Shown: piece by piece, positions 51,645 through 61,027 of the stretch
Position numbering within the stretch: the first letter of the stretch is position 1
How the letters are laid out: every line of letters begins with the position of its first letter
Assembly (NCBI RefSeq): GCF_045062745.1
Contig: NZ_JBJGED010000001.1
Span: 484,638 to 548,637, forward strand
Reading direction: 5' to 3'
Length of the DNA: 64,000 nucleotides
Source of the DNA: Paenibacillus_AA sp045062745
Lineage (GTDB): Bacteria; Bacillota; Bacilli; Paenibacillales; NBRC-103111
The notes under the pieces: model-generated
What the model was told of the DNA's origin: nothing
What the model saw: the letters and a program-made list of their open reading frames with translations, nothing else
Databases searched by the model: none
Translations under genes and position numbers: made by a program

Positions 51645-51755
51645 TTAGATGAAGATACCGCGCAAAACAATGACCAGCAGAATGAACAGTACGAGGATGA
51701 TCCCAATGCTAGTGAAACCCCCGCAAGAAAATCCTGCGCCACCTACAAAACCCAT
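51645..51755 (-). CDS. YjcZ-family sporulation miniprotein
   Basis: 36 residues, found directly in the sequence. The ATG at 51755 has TTGGAGGAGGAG upstream. The product starts MGFVGGAGFSCGGFTSIG, followed by one hydrophobic helix (IILVLFILLVIVL) and the end RGIFI. This is the Gly-rich start plus single helix of the YjcZ family, found in spores of Bacillus and Paenibacillus. Function unknown. It has its own terminator. Confidence 0.88.
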   Translation of the reverse strand: MGFVGGAGFSCGGFTSIGIILVLFILLVIVLRGIFI

Positions 51756-51886
51756 ATTTCTTCTCCTCCTCCAATCAAGATACTACAATGTATGAGGGAG
51801 GAAGCCATGTCGTATGGGTGAATGGCACCCGGCAAATGCACATTTCCGGCAATTATACGGGGAGGCTGAACGTCCCCCGGTGACGA

Positions 51887-52090
51887 CTAAAACATCATTT
51901 GCCCGGCAAATAGCAAGAGTCCCAGAGCCACATTCATCCATCCGAGAAAGCGGCATACTTGCCGCTCCTTGCTCATCCCTGCCAGCTCGTAGCCTTTTAC
52001 CTCGATTCGCAAAATGATCAACCCGGTAGCCAACCATAAGGCGATCGCATAGCGAAGAAAACCGATGAAGTCAATGCCAGCGTCCATCAT
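51887..52090 (-). CDS. small CLC_0170-like membrane protein of germination operon 2
   Basis: 67 residues; AGGAGG lies eight bases before the ATG, 25 bases after the GerC stop, so it probably belongs to the operon. Two helices (FLRYAIALWLATGLIILRIE and FLGWMNVALGLLLFAGQMMF) flank a charged loop (KGYELAGMSKER). This is the layout of the CLC_0170 family that often accompanies ger operons. Small membrane subunits (GerD/GerX-like) are known to tune receptor function; a similar role is inferred. Confidence 0.65.
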   Translation of the reverse strand: MMDAGIDFIGFLRYAIALWLATGLIILRIEVKGYELAGMSKERQVCRFLGWMNVALGLLLFAGQMMF

Positions 52091-52115
52091 CCTTTAATCC
52101 TCCTCGACCTATCCG

Positions 52116-53357
52116 CTATTTCGCTTCCATGCCAACCCGCCGTATTTTGATATCAATATTTACATCGACTTCAATGTCTTTGTACATTTCCTGCCAGGCT
52201 TCTTTGGTCTTGATGTGCTCATTCCAATATTTCGGTTCTTTTGCCCGTACATATTCTCCGAAGCCGAATATATCAGACCCCTTCTCTTGCGTTTCCTTAA
52301 TCAAACCTTCGTGGAGTTTTAATGCCGCTTCCTCGTCTTCCTCTTCGATTTGTTTAAGGATGTCGGGATTGTCTATGAGAAATTGTTCGCTGAGCTTCTC
52401 TTCGATATTTAGTTCATTCTGAATCGTTACCGTTATGATCGGGCGGCCATTCTTAATCGCGACATCGATTTTCGATTTGCGGTGAGTAGCATACAGGGTA
52501 ATCGTTCTTTCCGGACCGTCTACGCTAATAATTCCCCGATACCCCGCCGGATTTATTCCTCTAACCCCCATATACGCCCCAACTTCAAGCGGTTTCGTCG
52601 TCCCTATCATTTGGGTTCCTTTAAAATAGGCCAATCCCATAATTTCAATGTTCTCTTCCTTCATAATCCCTACATAGGGAAGGAAGCCTTCTCTTCCTTT
52701 CTTCGAAGAATCGCTCCAGAAATTCCCGACGAAGTCATTCGGGAATTTCCCCATCCTGACGGCGCTGTCCATGGTGGCTAAGAGATACGCAGTCGGTACG
52801 CGTTCCAATTTCGGAGCCGCCTTCATTAACTCCTCCGCGTTTCCTTTCGCAATCAACATCCAAGCCATTCTTCGCACTTCCGAATTGCGGCGGAGGTAAT
52901 CGTTAATGTTTTGCAGTCCTAACTTAGCCACATCTTCCGAAATTATGATCACGCGCAAATGCCCGAAAAACAGCTTGTTCGAGATTTGTTGCTGCAAATT
53001 CATGAGCGCATCGTCGATCGTATGACCTACTACATCCAACACCCAAACGGTCTGCTCGCTTCCTCTGCCCCCTCCTCCTCCTGAAGGCTCTCCCGGACCA
53101 AGGGGGATTCTTCCGGGAAGGGCGATCTGGACCGCAACGCGAATCATATTTTGGGCCGGCGCCGGGAATTTTCCTTCCAAATGGGAAACCTCATGCTCTT
53201 CCACCTCTGCTTCCTTGGGCGCCGTGTCAATGGAAATTCCCAAAATAACAGCACGCTCCTCAATTTCAACACGGTCCCAACATCCTGTCAGCAGCGGAAG
53301 CACGAGGAGAGCGACGACTAGCAGCTTAACCGCTTTGGTCCATCGGTAGATTCCCAA
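52116..53357 (-). CDS. GerC-family spore germination lipoprotein (operon 2)
   Basis: 413 residues from a TTG at 53357 with GAGGG seven bases upstream; it overlaps the GerB gene by 32 bases. Lipobox LLTGCWDR, ERAVILGISIDTAP, FFGHLRVIIISED, NSEVRRMAWMLIAKG and a C-terminal helical domain. A Gly-rich loop (PSGGGGGRGSEQT) sits near residue 95. Receptor C subunit anchored in the spore inner membrane. Confidence 0.93.
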   Translation of the reverse strand: MGIYRWTKAVKLLVVALLVLPLLTGCWDRVEIEERAVILGISIDTAPKEAEVEEHEVSHLEGKFPAPAQNMIRVAVQIALPGRIPLGPGEPSGGGGGRGSEQTVWVLDVVGHTIDDALMNLQQQISNKLFFGHLRVIIISEDVAKLGLQNINDYLRRNSEVRRMAWMLIAKGNAEELMKAAPKLERVPTAYLLATMDSAVRMGKFPNDFVGNFWSDSSKKGREGFLPYVGIMKEENIEIMGLAYFKGTQMIGTTKPLEVGAYMGVRGINPAGYRGIISVDGPERTITLYATHRKSKIDVAIKNGRPIITVTIQNELNIEEKLSEQFLIDNPDILKQIEEEDEEAALKLHEGLIKETQEKGSDIFGFGEYVRAKEPKYWNEHIKTKEAWQEMYKDIEVDVNIDIKIRRVGMEAK

Positions 53358-54447
53358 CAGAATTCCCTCTCTTCTTGCGAACGAATGCGATCAGCAGCAG
53401 GACCGCCGGATACACGATCGTGATGTAAAGTCCGATTCGACCGACTACTTGAATGATTTCATACATATTCAGGATGTTAACCGGCAGCATGGCCATCACG
53501 AAGACGATCGGCAGCAGGAACAGGGAGAACATCCGATGATCGCGCAAGCGGAACAGCTTGCTCATCGAGTGAATCGTGAGAAAATAGCTGGAAAACAAGG
53601 TCGTGAACACGGCGGTCACCCATACGGCCAGAAAGGCAGCATCCAACCGTTCCAAAACATTGGCGGGCAACGATGTCGCTTTCGCGAGCTCCAAGGTGGG
53701 CCAGAGCAGCCGTTTGCTCTCTTCCGCGCCAAATACGCTGACGGTCGCCACCACAATCGCGACGTACAGCCCCCCCGCAATCAACATCCCCCAGATGCTC
53801 GCCTTCATCGCTTTTTCCGGCCGACGCATGGCCGGAATCACCATAGTCAGAACGAATGACCCTTGGAACAAGGCCGCAACCGTGAAGATGCCTCCTACCA
53901 TACCTTGCGGTGCATTCCCCCAGATCGGCTGCAAATTGATGATATCGGCATTCTTCAAGGAAAGCGCAACAATTAATAAGCCGGGACCCAAGAGAGCAGG
54001 GAAATAAAAATGATGAATGTAGGCAAACGTCGTGATGTCATTACGCGTAGAGAGCGCCGCCAAGAGCAGCATCACAATCACGGTCACTTCCACAGGGGTC
54101 GTCTTCAAAACGGAAGTAACGACCACCTCGCCGAATTCGCGTGCAGCCAGCGATGTCAGGATGGCAAAGAAAGCGATAATGAACAAGCTGCCGATCCAGG
54201 CCAGCCATTTTCCTATAATATCCTCGCTATACTGAATAATAGATTTATTCGGAAACCGCATGCCAAGCACAGCAATCAAAACAAGCCCGATAGAGCCAAC
54301 CAGCATTCCGAGCAACGTCACGAGCGGAGCGCCTGAATCCGCCGCACGTACGGCGAATAGGGGGAGCGGGAGTACACCAACCCCGATTATGGTGCTGACT
54401 AGAATGGCAGCCGTTTGAATGACGGTAATCTGACGAGTCGTCTGCAT
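53326..54447 (-). CDS. GerB-family germinant-receptor permease-like protein (operon 2)
   Basis: 373 residues, ten or more helices. ITVIQTAAILVSTIIGVGVL, LPLPLFAVRAADSGAPLVTL and FFAILTSLAAREFGEVVVTS are typical of the spore-germination branch of the APC superfamily; FVRKKRGN marks the C-terminal cytoplasmic tail. Nine bases after the GerA gene. Only modest similarity to the GerB of operon 1 (by eye), so the two receptors likely answer different nutrients. Confidence 0.92.
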   Translation of the reverse strand: MQTTRQITVIQTAAILVSTIIGVGVLPLPLFAVRAADSGAPLVTLLGMLVGSIGLVLIAVLGMRFPNKSIIQYSEDIIGKWLAWIGSLFIIAFFAILTSLAAREFGEVVVTSVLKTTPVEVTVIVMLLLAALSTRNDITTFAYIHHFYFPALLGPGLLIVALSLKNADIINLQPIWGNAPQGMVGGIFTVAALFQGSFVLTMVIPAMRRPEKAMKASIWGMLIAGGLYVAIVVATVSVFGAEESKRLLWPTLELAKATSLPANVLERLDAAFLAVWVTAVFTTLFSSYFLTIHSMSKLFRLRDHRMFSLFLLPIVFVMAMLPVNILNMYEIIQVVGRIGLYITIVYPAVLLLIAFVRKKRGNSVGNLPMDQSG

Positions 54448-54456
54448 TGTTCGTCC

Positions 54457-56085
54457 TCACTCCTTTTTTTCTTTGAATTTCATTGGATCCAACACATTGT
54501 CCACGGGCTGCTTCAGCTGGTCCACGGTATCGTCGCTTAATCGGGTTGAGTCTAGCGGATACAGGAACGAAGGTCTCTTATTCATCCACCATAATGGTCC
54601 GCGAATGAGCAGATCCTTCATCCCTTGATAATTGCCGGGAACCAGCGGGCTCAGGTAAGGGATCCCGAACGATTTCAGGGATAGCAGGTGGTTCGCGATG
54701 AGGATCAAGCCGATCATGAGGCCATACAGACCGAAAATACCGGCTAAAATAATGAGCGGGAACCGCAAGATCCGCAACGCCAACGCGGCATTGTAGGCCG
54801 GCGTCGCGAACGACCCGATAGTCGTAAGCGCGATGATGACGATCGTGATCGGGCTGGCGAATCCCGCGGCCACCGCCGCCTGTCCGATAACGAGCACCCC
54901 GACGATAGAGAGGGCGCCGCCGACTTGCTGCGGCAAGCGGATGGTCGCTTCCCGCAACACTTCCATAGAAACTTCTATGATCAGTACTTCTATGATGGCC
55001 GGGAATGGAACCCCCGCCCTGCCGCCGGCTACCGCTACGGCAAATTCAGTCGGGATCAGCTCGGGATTGAACGAAATTATCGCCACATAGAGCGCTGGGA
55101 AAACCAACGAAAAGACAAGTGCGACGAGTCTGGCCAGACGAATCGCGCTCATCAGCACGAACCGTTCCGTATAATCCTCTACCGTCTGGTAGAATTGGTT
55201 GAAGACGGTCGGCACGATTAGGGCTAGCGGCGAACCGTCTACCAGGATGGCGACTCTTCCTTCCAGCAGGTTGGCAGCCACCTTATCCGGCCGTTCCGTG
55301 TAATTCACTTGCGGGAACGGGGACAAGTGATTATCTTCAATGAACTGCTCCAGATAGCCCGAATCCAGAACGGCATCGATATCGATATTGGCAAGGCGCT
55401 TCCGAACTTCGGTCAATAAATCGGGGTTCGTAATGCCATCCATGTAACAGATCGCGACTTTCGATTTGGTTCTGCGCCCCAGTTCCATCGTGTGAATCTT
55501 GAGTTCCGTCGTTTGCAACCGATAACGAATCAGGCCGATATTGGTCGACAAGGGTTCGACGAAGCCTTCACGCGGCCCGCGAATCACTTGCTCGGTCGCC
55601 GGCGAATCGACGGCACGCTGCTCGATATTGCGCGTACCGATCACAAAGGCTTCGTTCAAGCCCTCGACGACTACGATGGTTTTCCCTCGCAGCATACTCT
55701 CGATCAGTATGTCGAACTGATTAACCAGGCTTACATCGCTGTGAAAGATCGAATCCTGAAGCAATGCGTCCTTCAGTTGGTGAAGCTCTATGTTTTCCCC
55801 TTCCAAATGGAGAGGCAAATACATAAACGGCTTTAATATATCTCCGTTAATCATCGCCTGGTCGATCATTGTGGAATAATGGAACAGGACAGCCGGGTAT
55901 CGACCGAACACATGAAAGCGACGCATCGCGAAGTCATAGTTGTCGCCAACAAGTCTAGTGATTGAAGTGATCGTTTCTTCCAAATCACCGCTTATCCTTA
56001 CGTTCTGGAGTTCCGCAGACGCTTGATAGGAATGTTGAACGCCCCTGAACATTCTCCGCTTTTTGAACCATTTGAATATGGACAC
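54457..56085 (-). CDS. GerA-family spore germination protein (operon 2)
   Basis: 542 residues. Soluble N-terminal part with VIRGPREGFVEPLSTNIGLI and MELGRRTKSKVAICYMDGI, then RVAILVDGSPLALIVPTVF and about five membrane helices (LVALVFSLVFPALYVAIISF, GALSIVGVLVIGQAAVAAGF), ending in a charged tail (KFKEKKE). First gene of an A-B-C(-small protein) operon. Unlike operon 1 there is an ordinary gene order and no ATGA coupling. Confidence 0.93.
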   Translation of the reverse strand: MSIFKWFKKRRMFRGVQHSYQASAELQNVRISGDLEETITSITRLVGDNYDFAMRRFHVFGRYPAVLFHYSTMIDQAMINGDILKPFMYLPLHLEGENIELHQLKDALLQDSIFHSDVSLVNQFDILIESMLRGKTIVVVEGLNEAFVIGTRNIEQRAVDSPATEQVIRGPREGFVEPLSTNIGLIRYRLQTTELKIHTMELGRRTKSKVAICYMDGITNPDLLTEVRKRLANIDIDAVLDSGYLEQFIEDNHLSPFPQVNYTERPDKVAANLLEGRVAILVDGSPLALIVPTVFNQFYQTVEDYTERFVLMSAIRLARLVALVFSLVFPALYVAIISFNPELIPTEFAVAVAGGRAGVPFPAIIEVLIIEVSMEVLREATIRLPQQVGGALSIVGVLVIGQAAVAAGFASPITIVIIALTTIGSFATPAYNAALALRILRFPLIILAGIFGLYGLMIGLILIANHLLSLKSFGIPYLSPLVPGNYQGMKDLLIRGPLWWMNKRPSFLYPLDSTRLSDDTVDQLKQPVDNVLDPMKFKEKKE

Positions 56086-56226
56086 GATTCATCACCTGCC
56101 AATGTATATCATTTTCCCTTGGAAAATATGAGCTTTGAGACTAGATCAAGCTAGCTTCAAGAAATCTATTAGTAGGGTTGACAGTTTCTATGAAGAATAA
56201 ACTCTAGTACCGCAAAAAAGAGCATA

Positions 56227-56254
56227 CAAAAAAGATCCGCCTGTTGAGCGGATC
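56227..56254 (-). terminator. terminator of the cation exporter gene
   Basis: Minus-strand GATCCGC / GCGGATC hairpin (7-base loop) followed by TTTTTTG, 21 bases after the stop at 56276. Confidence 0.8.
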
Positions 56255-56275
56255 CTGATTATATCCTTTTTTGGG

Positions 56276-57157
56276 TTAAGGTACCGTATCTACCGGCTCG
56301 ATGTGTACATGAACATGACGGATATTGTGCTCCTCCACCATTCGTTCTTCGATGGTCTCGGTTATGTCGTGACTCTCGACGACTCTCAAGGCGTTATCTA
56401 CTTGGACCACTACATCGACGAATATCGTGTTGCCGTGCACGCGCGCTTTGATATCTTTGATCGATTCCACGCCCGGCGTCCTCTCGATCGTCTGTCTTAA
56501 CGCTTCCAGCTCCTTCTCGTCGAACCCATCGGTTAGGGCATGCGTGGCATCCCTGAATATATCCCAGGCCGTCTTGCAGATGATCAAGCCTACAATCGTA
56601 GCTGTGAGGGGATCCAGCCAAGGCAATCCGAACTGCGCACCCATAATTCCGACGAACGCCCCTACGCTGACCATCGCATCCGACCGGTTGTCTTGGGCGG
56701 CGGCCATCATGGCGTGACTGTTTATCCGGTTCGCGAGACGCACGTTATATGTGTATACGCCCCACATAACGAGCGCACAGAATAAGGCGGCCCATCCGGC
56801 AACCATATCCGGAGTCTCGATGATCGGTTCCCAGAATTTCCGGATCGCTAAGTACAACACTTGAAGTCCCACTGCGATCATGATGAGGGATGCCACTAAA
56901 GCGGCGACCGTCTCTGCCCGAAAATGCCCGTAGCGATGGTCTCGATCCGGGGGTCTTCGCGAAATCTTGAGCCCGATCAGAACAGCCAAAGAAGCGATGA
57001 TGTCCGTCGAATTATTGAGTCCGTCGGCCGATAATGCCTCGGATCCGGAGGCATATCCGATCCCGAGCTTCAACGCGGCCAGGCAGATATAGGCGATAAT
57101 GCTGACCCATGCCCCTCTTTCGCCTTCCTGTATTTGTTTATAGGCATCCACAGCCAT
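56276..57157 (-). CDS. cation diffusion facilitator (CDF) family transporter
   Basis: 293 residues, six predicted helices. ALSADGLNNSTDIIASLAVL carries the first metal site (Asp, Asn, Asp) and AAAQDNRSDAMVSVGAFVGI the second. In the latter a Gln-Asp pair stands where zinc exporters have His-Asp, as in manganese-type CDF proteins. The cytoplasmic C-terminal domain (GVESIKDIKARVHGNTIFVD, HNIRHVHVHIEP) is intact. Exports Mn2+, Fe2+ or Zn2+ in exchange for protons. Confidence 0.92.
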   Translation of the reverse strand: MAVDAYKQIQEGERGAWVSIIAYICLAALKLGIGYASGSEALSADGLNNSTDIIASLAVLIGLKISRRPPDRDHRYGHFRAETVAALVASLIMIAVGLQVLYLAIRKFWEPIIETPDMVAGWAALFCALVMWGVYTYNVRLANRINSHAMMAAAQDNRSDAMVSVGAFVGIMGAQFGLPWLDPLTATIVGLIICKTAWDIFRDATHALTDGFDEKELEALRQTIERTPGVESIKDIKARVHGNTIFVDVVVQVDNALRVVESHDITETIEERMVEEHNIRHVHVHIEPVDTVP

Positions 57158-57388
57158 TCCCTCCGAATATAGTATTTCTCTCTAGGGAATTATCATACAG
57201 GATGCTCTTCGAGTGGGTCTAGAGAAACAGAATTGGGCTGGTCCTAAAAGATGAGCGCTTACCAATTTAGTTGCCTGGGGAACATATTGTTGCCTCTTTC
57301 AAACAACGTCGTTTCGACCCCGGCTTCCTGTATTTACACCTTGTCTAACATAGCCCTCCGTTATATCGTGCTTGTAGGAGGGATGGCG

Positions 57389-57886
57389 ATGTTCCGAAAA
57401 ATGTTGTTAGCCTATAAATGGAGGAAATTACGGCTTCTCGTTTGGGAACGTAGACTTCTTCAACGGTTGGACGATCTTTCTCCCCGTATTTCGCCGGCAG
57501 TCCAAAGCTCGCTTCACGTTGCATGGGGCCCTTTCTATGGCGGTTCGGTCATTCTGGATCGAACCTATTCCAAAGCGAAAATCTATGTTCAAATCCCCTT
57601 TGATCGGTATGTTACGGATGATGAACGGCACGTGATGGCGCTGTATTCCATTTCTCCCCGAGATCTTCCCTATTTCATTTTCTTTCATGAATGCTATCAT
57701 CTGATAGACGGCTTGGCTCATCTGGATCGCCGGGAAGGAAAAGGTCTGGATACTTACCAAGCCAATCTGAAGAGAGCGGCTCGACAGTCAAGCGATTATC
57801 GCAATCTCCCAATTGAAGCCTCCGCCGATGATTTTGCGTATCGGCAATTCGTGGAGCTGAACCGGAAGGCTACAAAGGCGGGCTAA
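57389..57886 (+). CDS. small HExxH putative zinc metallopeptidase
   Basis: 165 residues from the ATG at 57389 (AGGAGG seven bases upstream); the frame extends further up without a ribosome-binding site. FFHECYHLIDGLAHLD carries HECYH, and EASADDFAYRQF about 40 residues later supplies a likely third ligand, the pattern of ImmA/IrrE-like zincins (HExxH ... E..A..FA). The N-terminus is basic (KMLLAYKWRKLRLLVWERR). No signal peptide. Monocistronic. No phage or regulator gene is adjacent, so the target is unknown. Confidence 0.7.
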   Translation: MFRKMLLAYKWRKLRLLVWERRLLQRLDDLSPRISPAVQSSLHVAWGPFYGGSVILDRTYSKAKIYVQIPFDRYVTDDERHVMALYSISPRDLPYFIFFHECYHLIDGLAHLDRREGKGLDTYQANLKRAARQSSDYRNLPIEASADDFAYRQFVELNRKATKAG

Positions 57887-57914
57887 ACCGCAAAAAGGAT
57901 TAAGATTAGATTCA

Positions 57915-58853
57915 TTAGGATGCTACATCTCTTCGGTTGAACACAAGCCATGACGATGCGATGAAAAACAAGTAATGGACGACCAGCACTGTGATTGAGA
58001 ACGACAACGTCATGCCTTCGATTTTCGGCGCTCCATCCAAGTAAACGGTCAAATCCGTATTTTCGAACAAATAGTATTTGGCCCACGGATAAGACGTGAT
58101 GAAATTCGCTATGGCCGACCCGACGAACATAATCCCGATGGAAATGGCGATGGACAGCGAACTGCTGCGAAACACCGTGGAGATCATAAACGCCATGGTG
58201 ACGATCAGGATCAGCTGCACGCTTTGGTACCCATAGGTGCTGAGCGCGTGGTACATCATGCCCACTTCATGGATCCCCCCGTCTTGCGCCGCGTACAGGT
58301 ACGGAGTCCCCGCATCCTGGAACCCTACGAGCAGTCCGGATACGATGACTGCGGAAGCGAACAAGATCAAGAACAGGAATAGGGAGAAGCCGATCGTACT
58401 AACATACTTCGCCAGAAGCACCTTGGAACGGGACACCGGGCGGATGAGAAGCAGCTTGATCGTACCGGAACTGAATTCGCCGGCCACGCTGTCCGCTGCG
58501 ACGATAACCGTGAAGATCGTGACGATCGTAAGCAGATGAGCGCCCGTCAGTACATTGCCCCATAACGTTTTGTCCGTCGGGGGCACATTGTGATCGAGCC
58601 GGTATTGATTCAATCGCAAGTCCTTCTGCAGCTCCTCTTTATGCGCGCTCGGAATATCCGCCCCCAACCGGCTGTTATCCTGATCGATTTTCTGCTGGAC
58701 ACTAACTTTCCAATCGCTGCCCGTCTGAGATGATGTCATGTTCTGCACAATCAATAAAGCAACCGCCGTAATAACGATCATGCTAACCACCAACAACCAG
58801 GAGCGCAGCCGCCGGTAGATTTTCATATTTTCATTCCAAATCAAATTAAGCAA
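57915..58853 (-). CDS. ABC-2 type transporter permease
   Basis: About 312 residues from a TTG at 58853 with AGGAGG eight bases upstream, overlapping the ATPase stop codon. LLNLIWNENMKIYRRLRSWL opens the family. One helix, a large extracytoplasmic loop (residues about 40-95) and five further helices follow (LLTIVTIFTVIVAADSVAGE, FSSGTIKLLLIRPVSRSKVL). Partner of the upstream ATPase; exports a peptide, antibiotic or lipid (bacitracin-type exporters look alike). Confidence 0.88.
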   Translation of the reverse strand: MLNLIWNENMKIYRRLRSWLLVVSMIVITAVALLIVQNMTSSQTGSDWKVSVQQKIDQDNSRLGADIPSAHKEELQKDLRLNQYRLDHNVPPTDKTLWGNVLTGAHLLTIVTIFTVIVAADSVAGEFSSGTIKLLLIRPVSRSKVLLAKYVSTIGFSLFLFLILFASAVIVSGLLVGFQDAGTPYLYAAQDGGIHEVGMMYHALSTYGYQSVQLILIVTMAFMISTVFRSSSLSIAISIGIMFVGSAIANFITSYPWAKYYLFENTDLTVYLDGAPKIEGMTLSFSITVLVVHYLFFIASSWLVFNRRDVAS

Positions 58854-59766
58854 TTTGCTCGCCTCCTGTGATCTGCAAAAACTTCTCTTCGAGCGACTGC
58901 GTCCGTTTCTCAATGCCGTAAACTTTGATTCCGCCGTCCACCAGCAGCTCGTTCACATCGGCGATTTGCTCGTGCTCCAGCGTGAGGACCAGCCCCTCCT
59001 CCGTCTCTTCGGGCACGAGCGCGGAATAGTGGGACGCGAGCAGCTGGCGAGCTAAGTCCTTGCGGTTCACTTCGAACACGACTTCCGTGCAAGTCTCCCG
59101 GGATACGAATTCGCGAATAGGTTGGACATCGATCAGCTTCCCCTGTTGAATGATGGCGACACGGTCGCACATCAACTCCATCTCCGACAGCAAGTGGCTG
59201 GAGACGATGACGGCGATGCCTTCTTCCCTCGTGAGCCGGCGCAAGTAATCCCTCAACTCTCGGATCCCCGCCGGATCCAGCCCGTTCGTCGGCTCGTCCA
59301 GGATAAGCAAGGACGGACGGTGCAGAAGCGCTTGAGCGACGCCGAGCCGCTGTCGCATCCCGAGCGAATACGTACTCACCCTGTCGTGGATCCGGTTCTC
59401 CAGTCCTACAAGGGCCGTCACCTCCTGGATCCGCTGTTTGGTGATCCCCGGAACCATTCGGGCAAAATGAACTAGATTCCGATACCCCGTCAAATACTTA
59501 TACATCTCGGGGTTTTCCACAATCGCGCCTACCTTCACGATCGCTTGCTCGAAATGTTTTGCAATGCTGTGACCGTCGATCCGGATGTCGCCTTCGCTCA
59601 TCCTCATCAAGCCGACCATCATGCGGATGGCCGTAGTCTTCCCCGCCCCGTTCGGGCCCAAGAAGCCGAACACTTCTCCCCAATGTACGTCCAGGCTGAG
59701 CCGGTCAATCAGCTTCTTGCCGCCAATGAACTTGGTTACCTCTTTTAATTGCAGGATCGGTTGCAC
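58846..59766 (-). CDS. ABC transporter ATP-binding protein
   Basis: About 306 residues from a GTG at 59766 (AGAGGGG eight bases upstream), typical of BcrA-like ATPases. Walker A GFLGPNGAGKTTAIR, signature YSLGMRQRLGVAQAL, Walker B LLILDEPTNGLDPAG, switch His in VIVSSHLLSEME. The C-terminal 80 residues form the accessory domain of this class. Works with the overlapping permease. Confidence 0.93.
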   Translation of the reverse strand: MQPILQLKEVTKFIGGKKLIDRLSLDVHWGEVFGFLGPNGAGKTTAIRMMVGLMRMSEGDIRIDGHSIAKHFEQAIVKVGAIVENPEMYKYLTGYRNLVHFARMVPGITKQRIQEVTALVGLENRIHDRVSTYSLGMRQRLGVAQALLHRPSLLILDEPTNGLDPAGIRELRDYLRRLTREEGIAVIVSSHLLSEMELMCDRVAIIQQGKLIDVQPIREFVSRETCTEVVFEVNRKDLARQLLASHYSALVPEETEEGLVLTLEHEQIADVNELLVDGGIKVYGIEKRTQSLEEKFLQITGGEQIA

Positions 59767-59903
59767 GATCAATACCCCTCTCACCGTTATGGCCTTGGTC
59801 TGGATTTCATTGTAAGGGGGCCGGGAATCCCGCAACACGCAAATAATGAACGCGAGCCACGAAAAAATTTGCGCTCCGCACGCAATGGTTTAAGGCGGTA
59901 AAT

Positions 59904-59936
59904 AAAAAGTGAGCCCGAGGGGAATCGCGCTCACTC
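59904..59936 (-). terminator. terminator after the small membrane-protein gene
   Basis: Minus-strand GTGAGCGCG / CGGGCTCAC hairpin followed by TTTTTA, 28 bases after the stop at 59964. Confidence 0.75.
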
Positions 59937-59963
59937 TTGATATAGGGCTTATGTACGAAAGTT

Positions 59964-60446
59964 CTAGCCACGAATCCAAATAAAGCTCATGAACAGCAGC
60001 CAACTCCCGATGAGAATCAAGAAGCTGAGTAGGATTTTTCGTGCGTTGACCGGGAACTGGTTCGCGACGATTACCCGGTCAACCAAAAAATAGACGCTTG
60101 CGGCCAACAAGCTAATCCACCAAAGAATGAGTCCGAACCCCAAGTGGAAGACGGCCGCATAAAGGGGCTCCCCACGCTTGATTGTGTAAGAAGCCAGAGT
60201 AGTAGCGAGGAAATCGCTAAGAAGTGAGGTTAATCCCCCATACACGAGAATTACAAGGAAGCTGTACATCATATAGACCGGGGTGATCTCGATCGCATCG
60301 GCCAAGTAGGCTTGCCAGTAGGCGGCTCGCTCCCCGAACGGGTTCGACATAAGAAGTCCGAGCAAGAAACTGTAGACGGGGGTAGCGATCGCCGCGGTTA
60401 CCATTTTGCCTAGCAGAGCTTGGGAAACCGTCCTTTTGCTAGTCAT
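59964..60446 (-). CDS. membrane protein of unknown function
   Basis: 160 residues; GGAGGG lies six bases before the ATG, inside the end of the preceding gene. Four to five hydrophobic segments (MVTAAIATPVYSFLLGLLM, YMMYSFLVILVYGGLTSLL, FHLGFGLILWWISLLAASVY, ILLSFLILIGSWLLFMSFIW). No recognisable family. It overlaps the damaged histidine phosphatase gene by eight bases in another frame, which suggests that the junction was created by a deletion. Confidence 0.7.
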   Translation of the reverse strand: MTSKRTVSQALLGKMVTAAIATPVYSFLLGLLMSNPFGERAAYWQAYLADAIEITPVYMMYSFLVILVYGGLTSLLSDFLATTLASYTIKRGEPLYAAVFHLGFGLILWWISLLAASVYFLVDRVIVANQFPVNARKILLSFLILIGSWLLFMSFIWIRG

Positions 60447-60900
60447 TGCGATCCCTCCACATCCTTTGGACTTCTACGAATTGTTGATGATCGAATTCCA
60501 TTCGGTATACTAATAACTCCTTTAATACCGATATTGAACGGTTTTGACAGTCTGAATTGGATTCCCCGCCCTCAAGAGCAAAGCTCGGATCCGAGTATGA
60601 TTTCTGCAACAAAGGGAACAGTTCGTTATCCGGCATTCGGTTGTTAGCCTTAGAGAAAATTCTCTCTTTCAAGTCTTCCACTTCTACAAGCTCTTTCCCT
60701 GAACATCGTGCTAGCTCCTGAATGGTGAGGAGGGCTCGCCGGTATGGACTTGAAACGAAAACGTCGATGTTTTCTCCTCGCAATAAAGCCGTGATTCGTT
60801 CCGCATCTGCTTTTCCTTGTTCCGTTAGCCCTCTAGTTCTTTCATTGCCTTCCGTCTTCGGTGATTCGCCATGCCTCACCATGTAAATGTAAGTTTTCAT
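60439..60900 (-). pseudogene. histidine phosphatase, C-terminally truncated
   Basis: 153 codons; GGGGAGG precedes the ATG. The N-terminal phosphatase motif YMVRHGESP, SSPYRRALLTIQELA and EGGESNSDCQNRS are intact. After SISVLKELL the sequence loses all similarity (VYRMEFDHQQFVEVQRMWRD) and stops, about 45 residues early. The second catalytic His (usually in a VSHG motif) is missing, so phosphatase activity is unlikely. No continuation is found in the other frames, which points to deletion rather than frameshift. Confidence 0.7.
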
Positions 60901-61027
60901 CGTTTCCTCCCCGCAGACTCGTGATAACCAGTACTATAAAAAATTAGTACTTTTTGGAAAGCAAAATTTTAACCATAATGATGGAGGGTTGCAACCACAA
61001 GAAACCAATTATCTGGAGGGATTCATG

